Positions 1 through 9,262 of a stretch of DNA of 64,000 bases are shown here, piece after piece. How positions within the stretch are numbered: position 1 is the stretch's first letter; the number at the start of each line of letters is the position of its first letter. Origin of the DNA: G963720475 sp963720475 (GTDB lineage Bacteria; Actinomycetota; Thermoleophilia; Solirubrobacterales; Thermoleophilaceae); contig OY970394.1 in NCBI GenBank assembly GCA_963720475.1, positions 1,364,001 through 1,428,000 on the forward strand, given 5' to 3'. Made by a program: the position numbers and the translations under genes. The notes under the pieces are model-generated. The model had not been told where the DNA came from and ran no database searches. It saw only the letters and a list, made by a program, of their open reading frames with translations.

Positions 1-1
1 G

Positions 2-427
2 ATCCGGGTGCGCGAGGCGGCGAACGCCGCGATCAAGCGGGTCGCCGAGCGCCGCGGGCTCGCCCGCTTCCTCAAGCTGACCGAGACGCGCGGCACGTTC
101 GTCGCCCACCCGCTCGGCGGCTGCCGGATGGCTGACAGCCGCGACCTCGGCGCGCTCAACGATTCCTGCGAGGTACACGGCAACGAGGGCCTTTTCTGTG
201 TCGATTCGTCGGCGATCCCCACCTCGCTCGGGGTCAACCCGTCGCTGACGATCTCGGCCGTGGCCGAGCGGGCCGCGGCACGGCTGACGGCGCGCGGCCG
301 CGACCTCGGGCTGCCGGCAAGGCCGCCCGGGTTCGTCCATCGCAATCCGCCGGTACAAGTTGGCGATCGCGTCGTTCCGGCGCAGCCGCCGAAGAAGAAG
401 CGGCGGCCCAAGGCGCGGGCGTCATAG
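2..427 (+). CDS. GMC-family oxidoreductase, C-terminal part (5' truncated by window edge)
   Basis: The reading frame is open from the first bases, so the gene starts upstream of the window. The visible 141 residues are the C-terminal end of a glucose-methanol-choline flavoprotein oxidoreductase. They contain HPLGGCRM, which carries the catalytic-His region of cholesterol-oxidase-like GMC enzymes, and further on FCVDSSAIPTSLGVNPSLTI, the conserved FAD-binding C-terminal strand. GMC enzymes oxidise alcohols with FAD. The substrate cannot be told from this fragment, but HPLGGCRM-type members are often sterol or secondary-alcohol oxidases, which would suit the acyl-CoA genes downstream. The protein ends in a basic Lys/Arg-rich tail. 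Family call is firm, substrate is inference. Confidence 0.85.
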   Translation: MRVREAANAAIKRVAERRGLARFLKLTETRGTFVAHPLGGCRMADSRDLGALNDSCEVHGNEGLFCVDSSAIPTSLGVNPSLTISAVAERAAARLTARGRDLGLPARPPGFVHRNPPVQVGDRVVPAQPPKKKRRPKARAS

Positions 428-533
428 GGACGCTCCACCCCCTTTGCTAGCTTTCGCCGACCTCGCCGATGAGCGACGACGAGCCTCCTCGAAGTAGTAC
501 GCCTTCCCGCCGCCGCGCGCGGACGGCCCTGAA

Positions 534-1877
534 GTGACAGCCCTGCTGCTGGTCGGCATGCTCGTGCTCGTGGCCCTCAACGGGTTCTTCGTGGCGGCCG
601 AGTTCGCGCTCGTGCGCTCGCGCCGCTCGCGCGTCGAGCAGCTGGCGGACGAGGGCGCCAGCGGCGCCTCGATGACGCTCGAGCAGATCAACCAGATCGA
701 CGAGTACCTCGCGGCCTGCCAGCTCGGCATCACGCTCGCTTCGATCGGGATCGGTTTCCTCGGCGAGCCTGCGATCGCCGAATTGATCGAGCCGCTCTTC
801 GGCGACGCCGTCAGTCACGGCGTCGCCGTGGCGATCGCGCTGACGCTCGCCTACCTGATCACGACGAGCGCGCACATAACGGTCGGCGAGCAGGTGCCGA
901 AGATCTACGCGATCAACCACCCCGAGGGCGTCGCGCGCCGGGTGGCGCGACCGCTGAAGTGGTTCAACGTCGGCTTCCGGCCGTTCGTCGCGCTGCTCAA
1001 CTGGGCGTCGAACGGGATGCTGCGCGCGCTCGGGGTCTCCTCGCGTGGGGGCCTCGACGAAGCCTCCACCTCCGAGGACCTGAAGCTGCTGATCGCCCAG
1101 TCCGAGCACGGCGGCACGCTCGACCCCGGCGAGGCCGGGATGCTCAGCGGGGTCTTCCACCTGCACGAGCAGGAGGCTCGCCAGGTGATGACGCCGATTC
1201 CCGCGGTGGTCACGATCGACGTGGCCGAGACGGTCAAGGCGGCGCTCGAGCGCTGCGTGCAGAGCGGGCACACCCGCCTGGTGGTGACCGAGGACGGCAA
1301 CACCGACCGCATCCGCGGCACCGTTCACTCGAACACCCTCGCGCGGGTGCTGATGAGCGACGGACCGGACTCCTCACTCGAGCCGATCGTGAAGCCCGCG
1401 ATCATCATGCCCGAGACGAAGCCGCTCGACGACCTGCTCGCCGACCTCCAGCGCGAGCGCGCGACGATGGCGATCATCGGCGATGAGTACGGGCGGACCG
1501 TCGGAATCGTGACCGTCGAGGACATCGTCGAGGAGGTGGTGGGGGAGATCACCGACGAGACGGATCCGGCCGGCGGTGCCGTGCGGCGGCTCGCGAACGG
1601 CGACTGGTTCGTGCGCGGACACGTGCCGATCGCCGATCTCGCCGACTACGGGATCGACCTGCCTGCCGACTCCGACGCCTACAACTCGCTCGGCGGGTTC
1701 GTGTTCGCCGAGCTCGGCCGGCTGCCGAAGCGCGGCGACATGGTCTATGCGAACGACTACTCGCTCAGGGTCGAAGGTGTGCGCGAGAACCGCGTCGAGG
1801 CCGTCCGTATCCGCGACGATGAGCCCACCACGCGCGGCGAACGCCCGCGCCGCGAGAACGGTGACGACCGTAGCTGA
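534..1877 (+). CDS. HlyC/CorC-family membrane protein (CNNM + CBS pair + CorC_HlyC domain)
   Basis: A 447-residue protein of the hemolysin C/CorC family, implicated in Mg2+/Co2+ transport or efflux. Residues ~1-175 form a CNNM (DUF21) membrane domain with hydrophobic segments near 3-25, 60-80 and 95-115 and the NGFFVAAEFALV signature. Residues ~195-320 hold two CBS motifs, one with TRLVVTED and one with EYGRTVGIVTVEDIVEE. Residues ~335-425 form the CorC_HlyC C-terminal domain (DWFVRGHVPIADL, YNSLGGFV). The domain order and length are normal for the family. Start is GTG at 534. It stands alone between the GMC fragment and a small unknown gene. The ion handled is not determinable from sequence. 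Confidence 0.92.
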   Translation: MTALLLVGMLVLVALNGFFVAAEFALVRSRRSRVEQLADEGASGASMTLEQINQIDEYLAACQLGITLASIGIGFLGEPAIAELIEPLFGDAVSHGVAVAIALTLAYLITTSAHITVGEQVPKIYAINHPEGVARRVARPLKWFNVGFRPFVALLNWASNGMLRALGVSSRGGLDEASTSEDLKLLIAQSEHGGTLDPGEAGMLSGVFHLHEQEARQVMTPIPAVVTIDVAETVKAALERCVQSGHTRLVVTEDGNTDRIRGTVHSNTLARVLMSDGPDSSLEPIVKPAIIMPETKPLDDLLADLQRERATMAIIGDEYGRTVGIVTVEDIVEEVVGEITDETDPAGGAVRRLANGDWFVRGHVPIADLADYGIDLPADSDAYNSLGGFVFAELGRLPKRGDMVYANDYSLRVEGVRENRVEAVRIRDDEPTTRGERPRRENGDDRS

Positions 1878-1960
1878 GGCGGTTTTCCAGCAGCTTTGCG
1901 GTCCGTCCGCGGGTGCGGCTAGCTTCGCGCGGCAGGTACTCCGGCAGAGGAGGTCTCGCG

Positions 1961-2197
1961 ATGTGGACCACCCGGTTGAGCGATTCCCAGCGCGATGCGC
2001 TGCGAGCCCTGATCCTGGCCCAGGGCGAGCTCGGCCCGTCGCTCGGCGGGGCGCTCGAGGCGCTTGACCTCGCCCGTTGGGATGACCTTCCGGAGGCCGC
2101 CCTGCCGTGGGAGTACGTCGAGAGGCTCGCCGCCAAGCAGGGGATCGGCGAGGCTGACGTCGTCTGGGATCTCGCGGCCCGCGCGCGCGCCGCGTAG
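1961..2197 (+). CDS. small hypothetical protein (78 aa)
   Basis: A 78-residue acidic, helix-prone protein without signal peptide or membrane segment and without a family I recognise. I chose the ATG at 1961 over upstream GTG codons because a strong Shine-Dalgarno sequence, AGAGGAGGT, lies at 1946-1954 with normal spacing. It has Trp-containing patches (ARWDDLPEAALPWEY, VVWDLAARA) that look like a small helical domain. It lies between a CBS membrane protein and the convergent 3-hydroxyacyl-CoA dehydrogenase gene. The good ribosome site is the main support that it is real. Confidence 0.65.
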   Translation: MWTTRLSDSQRDALRALILAQGELGPSLGGALEALDLARWDDLPEAALPWEYVERLAAKQGIGEADVVWDLAARARAA

Positions 2198-2211
2198 CGC
2201 TCGTCGCGCGA

Positions 2212-2985
2212 CTATCCGTAGTCGTAGAACCCTGCGCCGGACTTGCGCCCCAGCTTGCCGTGGGAAACGAGCTCGGTGAGGTGCTCGGGCACGTTTGCTC
2301 CGATCGACTCGCCGATCGCGGCGGCCACGTCGAGTCCGACGAAGTCGAGCAGCGCGAGCGGGCCCATCGGATGCCCGGCGCCGAGCTTCAGGCACTCGTC
2401 GACGTCCTCGGGCGAGAGGCTGTGCTCGTCGAGCAGCTCGACTGCACTGAAGAGGAACGGGAACAGCAGCCGATTGACGACGAACCCCGGCACGTCCGGC
2501 ACCTCGATCGCGGTCTTGCCGATCGCGACCGTGAAGGCGTTGATGCGCGCGCGGGTGTCTTCGGCGACGCCCGGCGCGAACGCGATCTCGACGAGTTCCA
2601 TCTTTTCCACCGGGTTGAAGACGTGAAGGCCGGCGAAGCGGTCCGGGCGCCCGCTCGCTTCGGCGAGGACGGCGACCGACAGCGACGAGGTGCTGGTTGC
2701 GAGCAGCGCATCGCCGCCGAGGAGCGACCCGAGCTTGCCGAGCAGGTCGGATTTGGCCTCGATGTCCTCGGCGATGCACTCGACGACGAGCGAGCACTCG
2801 CCGAGCACGTCCAGGTCGGTGGCCACCTCGGCGCTCGAGCCCTCGCCGAGCGCCTGGCCGGCGCGCGTGGCGGACTCCTCGCTGCGGGCCCAGAGGACGA
2901 CGTCGCCGTGCTCGGCGACCACGCGCGCGACGCCGCAGGCGATCGCGCCGCTGCCGGCTACGCCGACGCGTTCAGGGAGGTCCAT
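2212..2985 (-). CDS. 3-hydroxyacyl-CoA (3-hydroxybutyryl-CoA) dehydrogenase
   Basis: A 257-residue NAD-dependent 3-hydroxyacyl-CoA dehydrogenase, catalysing oxidation of L-3-hydroxyacyl-CoA to 3-ketoacyl-CoA in beta-oxidation or the reverse in butyrate-type pathways. The N-terminus has a Rossmann fold with GVAGSGAIACGVA (the usual GxGxMG is here GSGAIA). The mid region carries GLHVFNPVEKMELVEI with the catalytic His and the NP-x-M-x-LVE signature. The C-terminal domain has GAGHPMGPLALLDFVGLD. I use the ATG at 2985; an upstream in-frame start would run through the regulatory palindrome at 3006-3021. It is divergent from the thiolase gene, the enzyme of the next pathway step, so the two probably share control. 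Confidence 0.88.
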   Translation of the reverse strand: MDLPERVGVAGSGAIACGVARVVAEHGDVVLWARSEESATRAGQALGEGSSAEVATDLDVLGECSLVVECIAEDIEAKSDLLGKLGSLLGGDALLATSTSSLSVAVLAEASGRPDRFAGLHVFNPVEKMELVEIAFAPGVAEDTRARINAFTVAIGKTAIEVPDVPGFVVNRLLFPFLFSAVELLDEHSLSPEDVDECLKLGAGHPMGPLALLDFVGLDVAAAIGESIGANVPEHLTELVSHGKLGRKSGAGFYDYG

Positions 2986-3005
2986 GGGGTGTCGGCGGCG
3001 CTCGG

Positions 3006-3021
3006 TTGACTCACGAGTCAA
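3006..3021. promoter_or_regulatory. inverted-repeat operator TTGACT-CACG-AGTCAA
   Basis: A perfect 6+4+6 inverted repeat lies in the divergent region between the 3-hydroxyacyl-CoA dehydrogenase and the thiolase. The same arms with a different centre recur at 16991-17006 before another acyl-CoA dehydrogenase. Its left arm TTGACT could serve as a -35 box with TACAGT (3027-3032) as -10, so a bound repressor would block thiolase transcription. A TetR-family fatty-acid regulator is the likely type (inference); no regulator gene is in the window. Confidence 0.7.
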
Positions 3022-3088
3022 TGCGGTACAGTACCCGTAGGGAAAGTTTCATCAAGCTACCTACCTGCCGCCGGAAGGGGCCCCAGAA

Positions 3089-4261
3089 ATGCAGAACGGA
3101 ACAGGCCGCGAGGTCGTCATCGTCGAAGCCGTCCGCACGCCGATCGGACGCGGACACAAGGAGAAGGGCTACTACAAGGACACCCACCCGAACGCCCTTC
3201 TCGCGAAGACCTTCACCGAGCTGCTCGACCGGACGGGCGTGGATGCGGGCGAGGTCGAGGACGTCGTCACCGGCTGCGTCCAGCAGTACGGCGAGCAGGC
3301 GTTCAACATCGGCCGCAACGCCTGGCTGCAGGCAGGGCTTCCGATCGAGACGCCGGCGACCACGGTCGACCGCCAGTGTGGCTCGTCGCAGGCCGCCGTC
3401 GGCCTCGCCGCGTCGGAGATCGCCGCGGGCGTTCATGACGTCGTGATCGGCTGTGGCGTCGAGCACATGGGCCACGTGCCGATGGGCGTCTCGTTCAAGT
3501 GGGTCGAGGACGTCGGCTCGCCCTGGCCGCCCGAGCTGATGGAGCAGTACAACCTGATCCCGCAAGGGCTCTCGGCCGAGATGATCGCCGACCAGTGGGA
3601 GATCCCCCGCTCCGAGCTCGACGAACTGGGGCTGCGCTCGCACGAGCGCGCCGTCCAGGCGACGGAGGAGGGCCGCTTCGAGCGGGAGATCGTCCCGTTC
3701 CAGGTGAACGGCGACACCTACCAGGTGGACCAGGGCCCGCGTTCGGACACGAGCCTCGAGAAGCTCGCCGAGCTGAAGCCCGCGTTCAAGGAAGACGGCA
3801 AGATCACGGCCGGCAACTCCTCGCAGATCTCGGACGGCGCCGCTGCGGTGCTGCTGATGACGCGCGAGAAGGCCGACGCGCTCGGGCTCGAGCCGCGCGC
3901 GCGGATCGTCGATCAGACGACGGTCGGCGTGGACCCGGTGATCATGCTCACGGGCCCGATCCCCGCGACCAAGAAGCTGCTCGAGCGCAATTCGATGCAG
4001 ATGGACGACATCGACCTCGTCGAGATCAACGAGGCCTTCGCATCGGTTGTCGCCGCGTGGCAGCGCGAGCTCGATCCGGACATGGAGCGCGTCAACGTCA
4101 ACGGCGGCGCGATCGCGCTCGGGCATCCGCTCGGCTCGTCCGGTGCACGCCTGGTCACGACCCTGCTCCACGAGATGGAGCGCTCCGACAAGGAGATCGG
4201 CCTCGTGACGATGTGCTGCGGTGGCGGTCTTGGTACGGGAACGCTGATCCAGCGCGTCTAG
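3089..4261 (+). CDS. acetyl-CoA C-acetyltransferase / 3-ketoacyl-CoA thiolase
   Basis: A 390-residue thiolase, normal length for the family. It cleaves 3-ketoacyl-CoA with CoA or condenses two acetyl-CoA. The nucleophilic Cys97 is in TTVDRQCGSSQAA, the catalytic His346 in GGAIALGHPLGSSGARL, and the second active-site Cys376 in MCCGGGLGTG; NEAFA is also present. Start ATG 3089 follows a GGAAGGGG ribosome site. The leader carries the inverted repeat at 3006-3021 and the thiolase is divergent from the hydroxyacyl-CoA dehydrogenase. Degradative versus biosynthetic thiolase cannot be settled by eye, but the surrounding acyl-CoA dehydrogenases favour beta-oxidation. Confidence 0.92.
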   Translation: MQNGTGREVVIVEAVRTPIGRGHKEKGYYKDTHPNALLAKTFTELLDRTGVDAGEVEDVVTGCVQQYGEQAFNIGRNAWLQAGLPIETPATTVDRQCGSSQAAVGLAASEIAAGVHDVVIGCGVEHMGHVPMGVSFKWVEDVGSPWPPELMEQYNLIPQGLSAEMIADQWEIPRSELDELGLRSHERAVQATEEGRFEREIVPFQVNGDTYQVDQGPRSDTSLEKLAELKPAFKEDGKITAGNSSQISDGAAAVLLMTREKADALGLEPRARIVDQTTVGVDPVIMLTGPIPATKKLLERNSMQMDDIDLVEINEAFASVVAAWQRELDPDMERVNVNGGAIALGHPLGSSGARLVTTLLHEMERSDKEIGLVTMCCGGGLGTGTLIQRV

Positions 4262-4270
4262 AGTGAGGGC

Positions 4271-4861
4271 ATGCGGAGGCTAGGGCTGGCGCTTTGCGCA
4301 GTCACGCTTGCCGTATTCGCCCTGGGCGGTTGCGGCTCTGACGAGGACGACAAGTCAGAGAAGCCGAGCCGCGGGTTCGAGGCCGGGAGCGTGATCGGGG
4401 ACTGCAAGATCGAGCCGAAGACGAAGTGCCCCGATGCGAACCTCGAGGGCGAGCAGCTCACCGGCGCCGACCTGACGGACGCCGATCTCCACGGGGCGAA
4501 CTTCCACGTGGCGGAGCTGTTCGAGGTGAACTTCCATGGCGCCACCCTCGATGGAGCGAACTTGAGCAGGGCCATCGTCAGCAAGTCCAACGTCGCCAAC
4601 GCGAGCCTGGCCGGGGCCAACTTCCGCGGCGCCAACCTGCGCGACCTGCAGTCGCGCGTTGTCCGGCGAGAGCCCTACCGGGGACCCATCTTCACGAGCG
4701 CCGATCTGCGCGACACCGATCTCCGCGGCGCCGAGCTCTACCAAGCCGACCTGAAGAGCGCGAACCTGAAGGGCGCGTTGCTCGACGGCGCGGACCTCCT
4801 GCAGGCGAAGTACTGCAACACGACGATGCCCGACGGCAAGACTCGCAACGACGACTGCTAG
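4271..4861 (+). CDS. pentapeptide-repeat lipoprotein
   Basis: A 196-residue exported lipoprotein: a signal peptide ends in the lipobox LGGC (Cys ~21), followed by an acidic linker. Residues ~55-185 are tandem pentapeptide repeats of the A(D/N)LxG type (ADLTDADLHGANF, GANLSRAIV, GANFRGANL, TDLRGAELYQADL), which fold as a right-handed quadrilateral beta-helix. An interruption near 125-140 breaks the helix. Two Cys near the C-terminus (CNTTMPDGKTRNDDC) may form a disulphide. Pentapeptide lipoproteins have no single known function. TAGAGT at 4259-4264, six bases before the ATG, suggests a leaderless transcript even though the thiolase ends only 9 bases upstream. Confidence 0.85.
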   Translation: MRRLGLALCAVTLAVFALGGCGSDEDDKSEKPSRGFEAGSVIGDCKIEPKTKCPDANLEGEQLTGADLTDADLHGANFHVAELFEVNFHGATLDGANLSRAIVSKSNVANASLAGANFRGANLRDLQSRVVRREPYRGPIFTSADLRDTDLRGAELYQADLKSANLKGALLDGADLLQAKYCNTTMPDGKTRNDDC

Positions 4862-4877
4862 CCCCGGCGCTGGGCCG

Positions 4878-5901
4878 TCAGGCCGACGGAGCGGGAGAGG
4901 CGACCTCCGCCAGCGCGCGCACGATCGCGGGGCGGTCGGCGCCGAACGGCATAGCGAGCAGCGTGTCGGCGCCGGCCCGCTCGTACTCGGCGATCCGCGC
5001 GGGGAGCGAGCCGAGGTCGGTGCAGATCGCCGACGACTCGAGCAGCTCGTCGGAGAGGGCGGCCGCGGCGCCGGCACGGTCGCCCTCGAGGAACAGCTCC
5101 TGGCAGCGGCGCGCCGACTCGCCGTGGCCGTCGCGCTCGGCCTGCTCGACGTAGAAGTTCTTCGCCTTCGCGCCCATGCCGCCCATGTAGATCGTCAGCC
5201 ACGGGCCGCGCGAGGTCGCGCGCCTCTGCGGGGTCGTCGGAGACGCAAACCGAAACCACGGGGGCGACGTCGATCTCGTCGCGGCGGTCGCCGAGCGGCG
5301 CGAGCATGTCTTCCGCCTTGTCGGGGTGGAAGCCGAACGGCAGCCACCCGTCGGCGATCTCCGCGGTCTGGGCGACCGACTTCTCGCCGACTGCGCCGAC
5401 GTAGATCGGGATCCGTTCCTGGACGGGCTTCGCGAGTAGCTTCAGCGGCTTGCCGAGGTCCATCCCGTCGGGCGTCGGCAGCTGGTACTCGTCGCCGTCG
5501 TAGGTGAGCTCCTCGCGCGCGAGCGCCTTGCGCACGATCTCCACGTACTCCCGCGTGCGCGCGAGCGGGCGGTTGAAGGGAACGCCGTGCCAGCCCTCCG
5601 AGACCTGCGGACCCGAGACGCCCAGCCCGAGTCGCATCCGGCCGCCCGAGAGGACGTCGAGGGTGGCGGCCGCCATCGCGGTGCCCGCGGGCGAGCGGCC
5701 GGGGATCTGGGCAATGCCCGTGCCGAGCGCGACCTTCTCCGTCACGGCGCTCAGGTGGCCGAGGATCGAGACCACGTCGTTGCCCCACGCTTCGGCGACC
5801 CAGACGGAGTCGAGCCCCTCGGCGTCGGCGAGCTTCGCCAGCTCGATCTGCTCCTCGGGGGAGAACCAGGGCCAGTAGGCGAGGTAGAGCCCGATCCGCA
5901 T
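4878..5901 (-). pseudogene. LLM-class F420-dependent oxidoreductase (one frameshift)
   Basis: This encodes a luciferase-like monooxygenase-fold enzyme of the F420-dependent class (about 340 residues when repaired). The N-terminal part reads MRIGLYLAYWPWF, then LDSVWVAEAWG, VALGTGIAQIPGRSP and RLGLGVSGPQVSEGWHG, all typical. After AEARDLARP the frame breaks: an extra C near 5202 turns the expected WLTIYMGGMG into VADDLHGRHG. The rest (MGGMGAKAKNFY to the stop at 4878) continues in the next frame. Removing one base restores a normal protein, so a sequence error or very recent mutation is likely. It follows the carboxylase gene by 9 bases; its TAGGAT (5908-5913) overlaps the carboxylase stop codon. 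Confidence 0.85.
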
Positions 5902-5907
5902 CGGGGG

Positions 5908-5913
5908 ATCCTA
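5908..5913 (-). promoter_or_regulatory. putative -10 box TAGGAT (leaderless start)
   Basis: TAGGAT on the minus strand lies 6 bases before the ATG at 5901 and no Shine-Dalgarno sequence is present. This is the spacing seen before many genes in this window. Confidence 0.45.
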
Positions 5914-7473
5914 CGGCCGCGGGCCGCGCGAACGCGGGCCCTCGTGCAGCTCGTGCGCGACGAGCTCGTGCGCGCGCTCGGCCCAGTCGCACAGGATCGG
6001 GCGGGTGTCGCGCGGGTCGATGATCTCCTCGACGGAGAAGCGCTCGGCCGTCCGGAACGGGGACAGCACGGCCCGCAGGCGTAGCTCGATCTCCGCCCGC
6101 AGCGCGACCGGGTCCTCCGCGGCCTCCAGCTCGCGGCGGTAGGCGGCCTCCAGGCCGCCGGCGATCGGGAGTGATCCCCACTCCCCGGAGGGCCAGGCGA
6201 AGCGCAGGTTGAGCCGCGAGCCGTCGCCATGTCCCGCGCCCGCGATGCCGTAGACCTTGCGCACGAGGATCGAGACCCATGGCGTGCGCGCCTGGACGAC
6301 CGAGAACAGCGCTCGCGCGCCGCGGCGCATCGTGTTCGAGCGCTCGGCCTCGGTCCCGATCACGAACCCGGGCTGATCCACGAGGTTGACGACCGGCAGC
6401 CGGAACTGGTCGCACGTGTCGATGAAGCGGGCCAGCTTGTCGGCGGCGTCGGCCGTCAGCCCGCCGCCGTAGTGCTTCGGGTCCGACGCGATCACGCCGA
6501 CAGGCCGCCCGCCGAGGCGGGCAAGTGCGGTGATCGCGGAACCTCCGAAGCGGCGACCGAGCTCGAACACCGAGCCTGAATCGAAGACGAGTTCGAGGAT
6601 GCGGCGCATGTCGTAGGTCTTGCGCGAGTCGCGCGGGACGATCGAGAGCAACTCTTCCGTCGCGGCGGTCGGGCGAGTCGGTCGCCGCGGTTAGCGGCGG
6701 CGCTTCCCAGACGCTGGACGGCAGGTAGGAGAGGTAGCGCTTCATTTGCGCGAACGCGTCGTCCTCGTCCGCGGCTTCGTTGTCGACTGCGCCGGCGCGC
6801 GTCTGCGAACGCGCCCCGCCCAGCTCCTCCTTGTCGGGCGACTCGCCCATCGCGGCGGCGACCACTGGCGGTCCGGCGACGAACAGCTGGGCGGTCCCGC
6901 GCACGATCACCGAGAAGTGCGCCATCGTCACGCGCGCGGCCCCGAGGCCCGCGCACGGGCCGAGGGCGGCGGCGACGACGGGAACGCGGGCGAGGTTCTC
7001 GACCACGAGGTCGAAGCCCGGCAGCGGCGGCACGTAGGTGAAGCCCCACGTCTCGAGCGTCTTGACGCTGCCGCCGCCACCGGTCCCGTCCACCAGCCGG
7101 CGAGCGGCACCCGCAGGTCGTGCGCGGCGCGCTCGGCCCAGACCATCTTCTCCCAGATCGCGGCATCGGCAGCCCCGCCGCGGACGGTGAAGTCGTCGGC
7201 CTGGACGACCGTGCGCCGACCTTCCACGAGGCCTCGTCCGACGACCATGTTCGCGGGCAGGAACTCCTCGAGCTCGCCGTCGTCGCCGTAGGTGCCCTTG
7301 CCGGCCAGCGCGCCCGTCTCGTGGAAGCTGCCGTCGTCGAAGAAGCGCTCGACGCGCTCGCGCACATTCAGCCGCCCGCTCTCACGCTGACGCGCGACGC
7401 GCTCCTCGCCGCCCATCTTGCGGGCGAGCTCCTCGCGCCGGCGAAGCTCCTCGAGCTCGGGCTCCCAGCTCAC
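5911..7473 (-). pseudogene. acyl-CoA carboxylase carboxyltransferase (beta) subunit (two frameshifts)
   Basis: The repaired reading gives a ~520-residue biotin-dependent carboxyltransferase subunit (propionyl/acetyl-CoA carboxylase type), which moves CO2 from carboxybiotin to an acyl-CoA. The N-terminal crotonase-fold half includes ERVARQRESGRLNVRERVERF and DFTVRGGA; the middle has GTGGGGSVKTLETWGF and LGPCAGLGAARVTMAHF; the C-terminal half has LLSIVPRDSRKTYDMR, NLVDQPGFVIGTEAE and VYGIAGAGHGDG. A missing base near 7096 breaks LAGLVDGTGGG, and an extra base near 6657 breaks DEELLSIVPRD. Start GTG 7473 has TAGGCT (7481-7486) upstream. No biotin-carboxylase alpha subunit is in the window. Confidence 0.87.
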
Positions 7474-7480
7474 GAGGCGC

Positions 7481-7486
7481 AGCCTA
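7481..7486 (-). promoter_or_regulatory. putative -10 box TAGGCT for carboxyltransferase
   Basis: TAGGCT on the minus strand ends 7 bases before the GTG start at 7473; no Shine-Dalgarno is visible. It faces the divergent TAGGAT at 7502-7507, so both genes fire from one 45-base gap. Confidence 0.5.
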
Positions 7487-7501
7487 TTGGCCGCTTGCCG
7501 C

Positions 7502-7507
7502 TAGGAT
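7502..7507 (+). promoter_or_regulatory. putative -10 box TAGGAT for acyl-CoA dehydrogenase
   Basis: TAGGAT lies 11 bases before the ATG at 7519, with no ribosome-binding sequence between. Confidence 0.45.
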
Positions 7508-7518
7508 CGGCGCCGCCG

Positions 7519-8707
7519 ATGGCCACGGCCGCCGCAGCTCCCACCACCGTCGCACTTCCGCTCGTCGCCTCCGAAGAGGAGCGGCTGATGCGCGAGACGG
7601 TGGCGGACATCGTCGCCGGCTTCGGCGCCGAGTACAGCCGCGAGAAGACGGACGCCGGCGAGCCGCCGACCGAGCTCTGGGACGCGCTCGCGAGCAAGGG
7701 CTACCTCGGCGTCAACCTGCCGGAGGAGTACGGCGGCGGCGGGCTCGGCATGTCGGCGCTCTCGATCGTCGGCGAGGAGATCTCCGCCAACGGTTGCTCG
7801 CTGCTGCTGATCGTGGTCTCGCCCGCGATCGTCGGCTCGATCCTCGTCCGCCACGCGACCGACGAGCAGAAGCAGCGCTGGCTCCCCGGCATCGCCGCCG
7901 GCACGACCAAGATCGCGTTCGCGATCACCGAGCCGAAGGCGGGCTCGAACTCGCACAACCTCGCGACGTCCGCCACGCGCGACAACGGCAAGTACATCCT
8001 CCGCGGGGAGAAGACCTTCATCTCGGCGGTCGAGGACGCCGACGAGATCCTCGTCGTAACGCGCATGCGAGACGACGAGGGCAACCTCGGCCTGCCGCTG
8101 CTTTTCATCGTCGACGTCGACACGCCCGGGTCTCGAGAAGCAGCACATCCCGACCGCCCTGTACGCGCCCGACAAGCAGTGGACGCTCTTCTTCGACGAC
8201 GTCGAGGTCGAGGCCGACCGCCTGATCGGGTCGGAGACCGCCGGTCTGAAGGCAGCGTTCGACGGGCTTAACCCCGAGCGCATCATGGGCGCCTCGGTCG
8301 CGCTCGGCGCCGGCCGCCGAGCGCTCGACATGGCGTCGAAGTACGCCAACGAGCGCGAGGTCTGGGGGCGGCCGATCGGCGAGCACCAGGGCATCTCGCA
8401 CCCGCTCGCGCAGGCGAAGATCGAGCTCGAGCTCGCGAAGCTGATGACGCAGAAGGCCGCCGCCCTCTACGACGGCGGCGCGCCCTCCGGCGAGGTGTCG
8501 AACATGGCGAAGTACGCCGCCGCCGAGGCGGCGATCAAGTGCGTCGACCAGGCGATCCAGACGCACGGCGGCAACGGCTTCGCGCTCGAGTACGGGCTCG
8601 CGCAGATGTGGTTCGGCGTGCGCCTCACCCGGACCGCGCCGGTCTCGCGCGAGATGATCCTGAACTACGTCGCCGAGCACTCGCTCGGCCTGCCGAAGAG
8701 CTACTAG
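7519..8707 (+). pseudogene. acyl-CoA dehydrogenase (one frameshift)
   Basis: A ~395-residue FAD-dependent acyl-CoA dehydrogenase once repaired; it makes the alpha-beta double bond of an acyl-CoA. Residues ~1-115 are the helical N-terminal domain (GVNLPEEYGGGGLGMSALS), followed by the beta domain with AFAITEPKAGSNSHNL and GEKTFISAVEDADE. An extra base near 8128-8131 changes DTPGLEKQHIPT into DTPGSREAAHP. The C-terminal helical domain continues in the next frame with MGASVALGAGRRALDMA, EVWGRPIGEHQGISHPLAQAK and QTHGGNGFALEYGL. It is divergent from the carboxyltransferase. A strong hairpin follows the stop. Confidence 0.87.
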
Positions 8708-8721
8708 CTCCGGGCAGCAAA

Positions 8722-8746
8722 GAGCCCCGCCGGAGTGGCGGGGCTC
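8722..8746. terminator. bidirectional hairpin terminator
   Basis: GAGCCCCGCC (8722-8731), a 5-base loop and GGCGGGGCTC (8737-8746) form a perfect 10-bp stem between two converging genes. No long T-run follows, so termination strength is uncertain. Confidence 0.75.
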
Positions 8747-8781
8747 GTTGCGGGACGCGTCCGGGTGTCAGGCGCTGATGG

Positions 8782-9132
8782 CTAGCGCTTCGCGACGGGC
8801 GCGAGGTTGACCTGCTGCTTGACCTGCTTGCACTTCTTGAGCTTCTGCACCTTGGTGAGCTTGTTGCCGCAGGGCTTCTTGCTCCCGGGCTTCACCGAGT
8901 TCGGAGCGGTCGTGATGACGACCGTGCCGCCCTTGCAGGTGACGAGCTTGCCGTCCACGAAGACGGTCTGGCCCTCGTCGAGCGGGATGTCGTAGCCATC
9001 CTTGTCGGTGTAGGTGCAGCCACCGGAGTTGCCCGGCGTCGTGTTGTTGTCGAGCGCCTGGGCGGCGGTCGGCACCGCGGCGAAGGCGGCGACAACGGCG
9101 AACAGGCTGGCGATACGGCTGAAGCGGTTCAT
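8782..9132 (-). CDS. small secreted Cys-containing protein (116 aa)
   Basis: A 116-residue exported protein of unknown function. Residues 1-26 are a Sec signal peptide (hydrophobic core ASLFAVVAAFAAV, cleavage likely after AQA). The mature part holds four Cys in pairs (GGCTYTDKDGYD, LVTCKGG, KKPCGNK, KKCKQVK), consistent with two disulphides, then a strongly basic C-terminal end. A good Shine-Dalgarno AGGAG precedes the ATG. It is convergent with the dehydrogenase gene across the hairpin. I recognise no domain; a small secreted beta-rich protein is the most I can say. Confidence 0.75.
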   Translation of the reverse strand: MNRFSRIASLFAVVAAFAAVPTAAQALDNNTTPGNSGGCTYTDKDGYDIPLDEGQTVFVDGKLVTCKGGTVVITTAPNSVKPGSKKPCGNKLTKVQKLKKCKQVKQQVNLAPVAKR

Positions 9133-9262
9133 CTGAAGGGTCTCCTCTGTACTGCGTGGTTGACGGTCAGACCAGCTTCACCCGGGAGGGCGCCTGCCGG
9201 TAGGCACCCGAGGGGTGGAGTCGCCCACCCCGTCGCGCATCCACTAGCATCCGCCCGCCGCC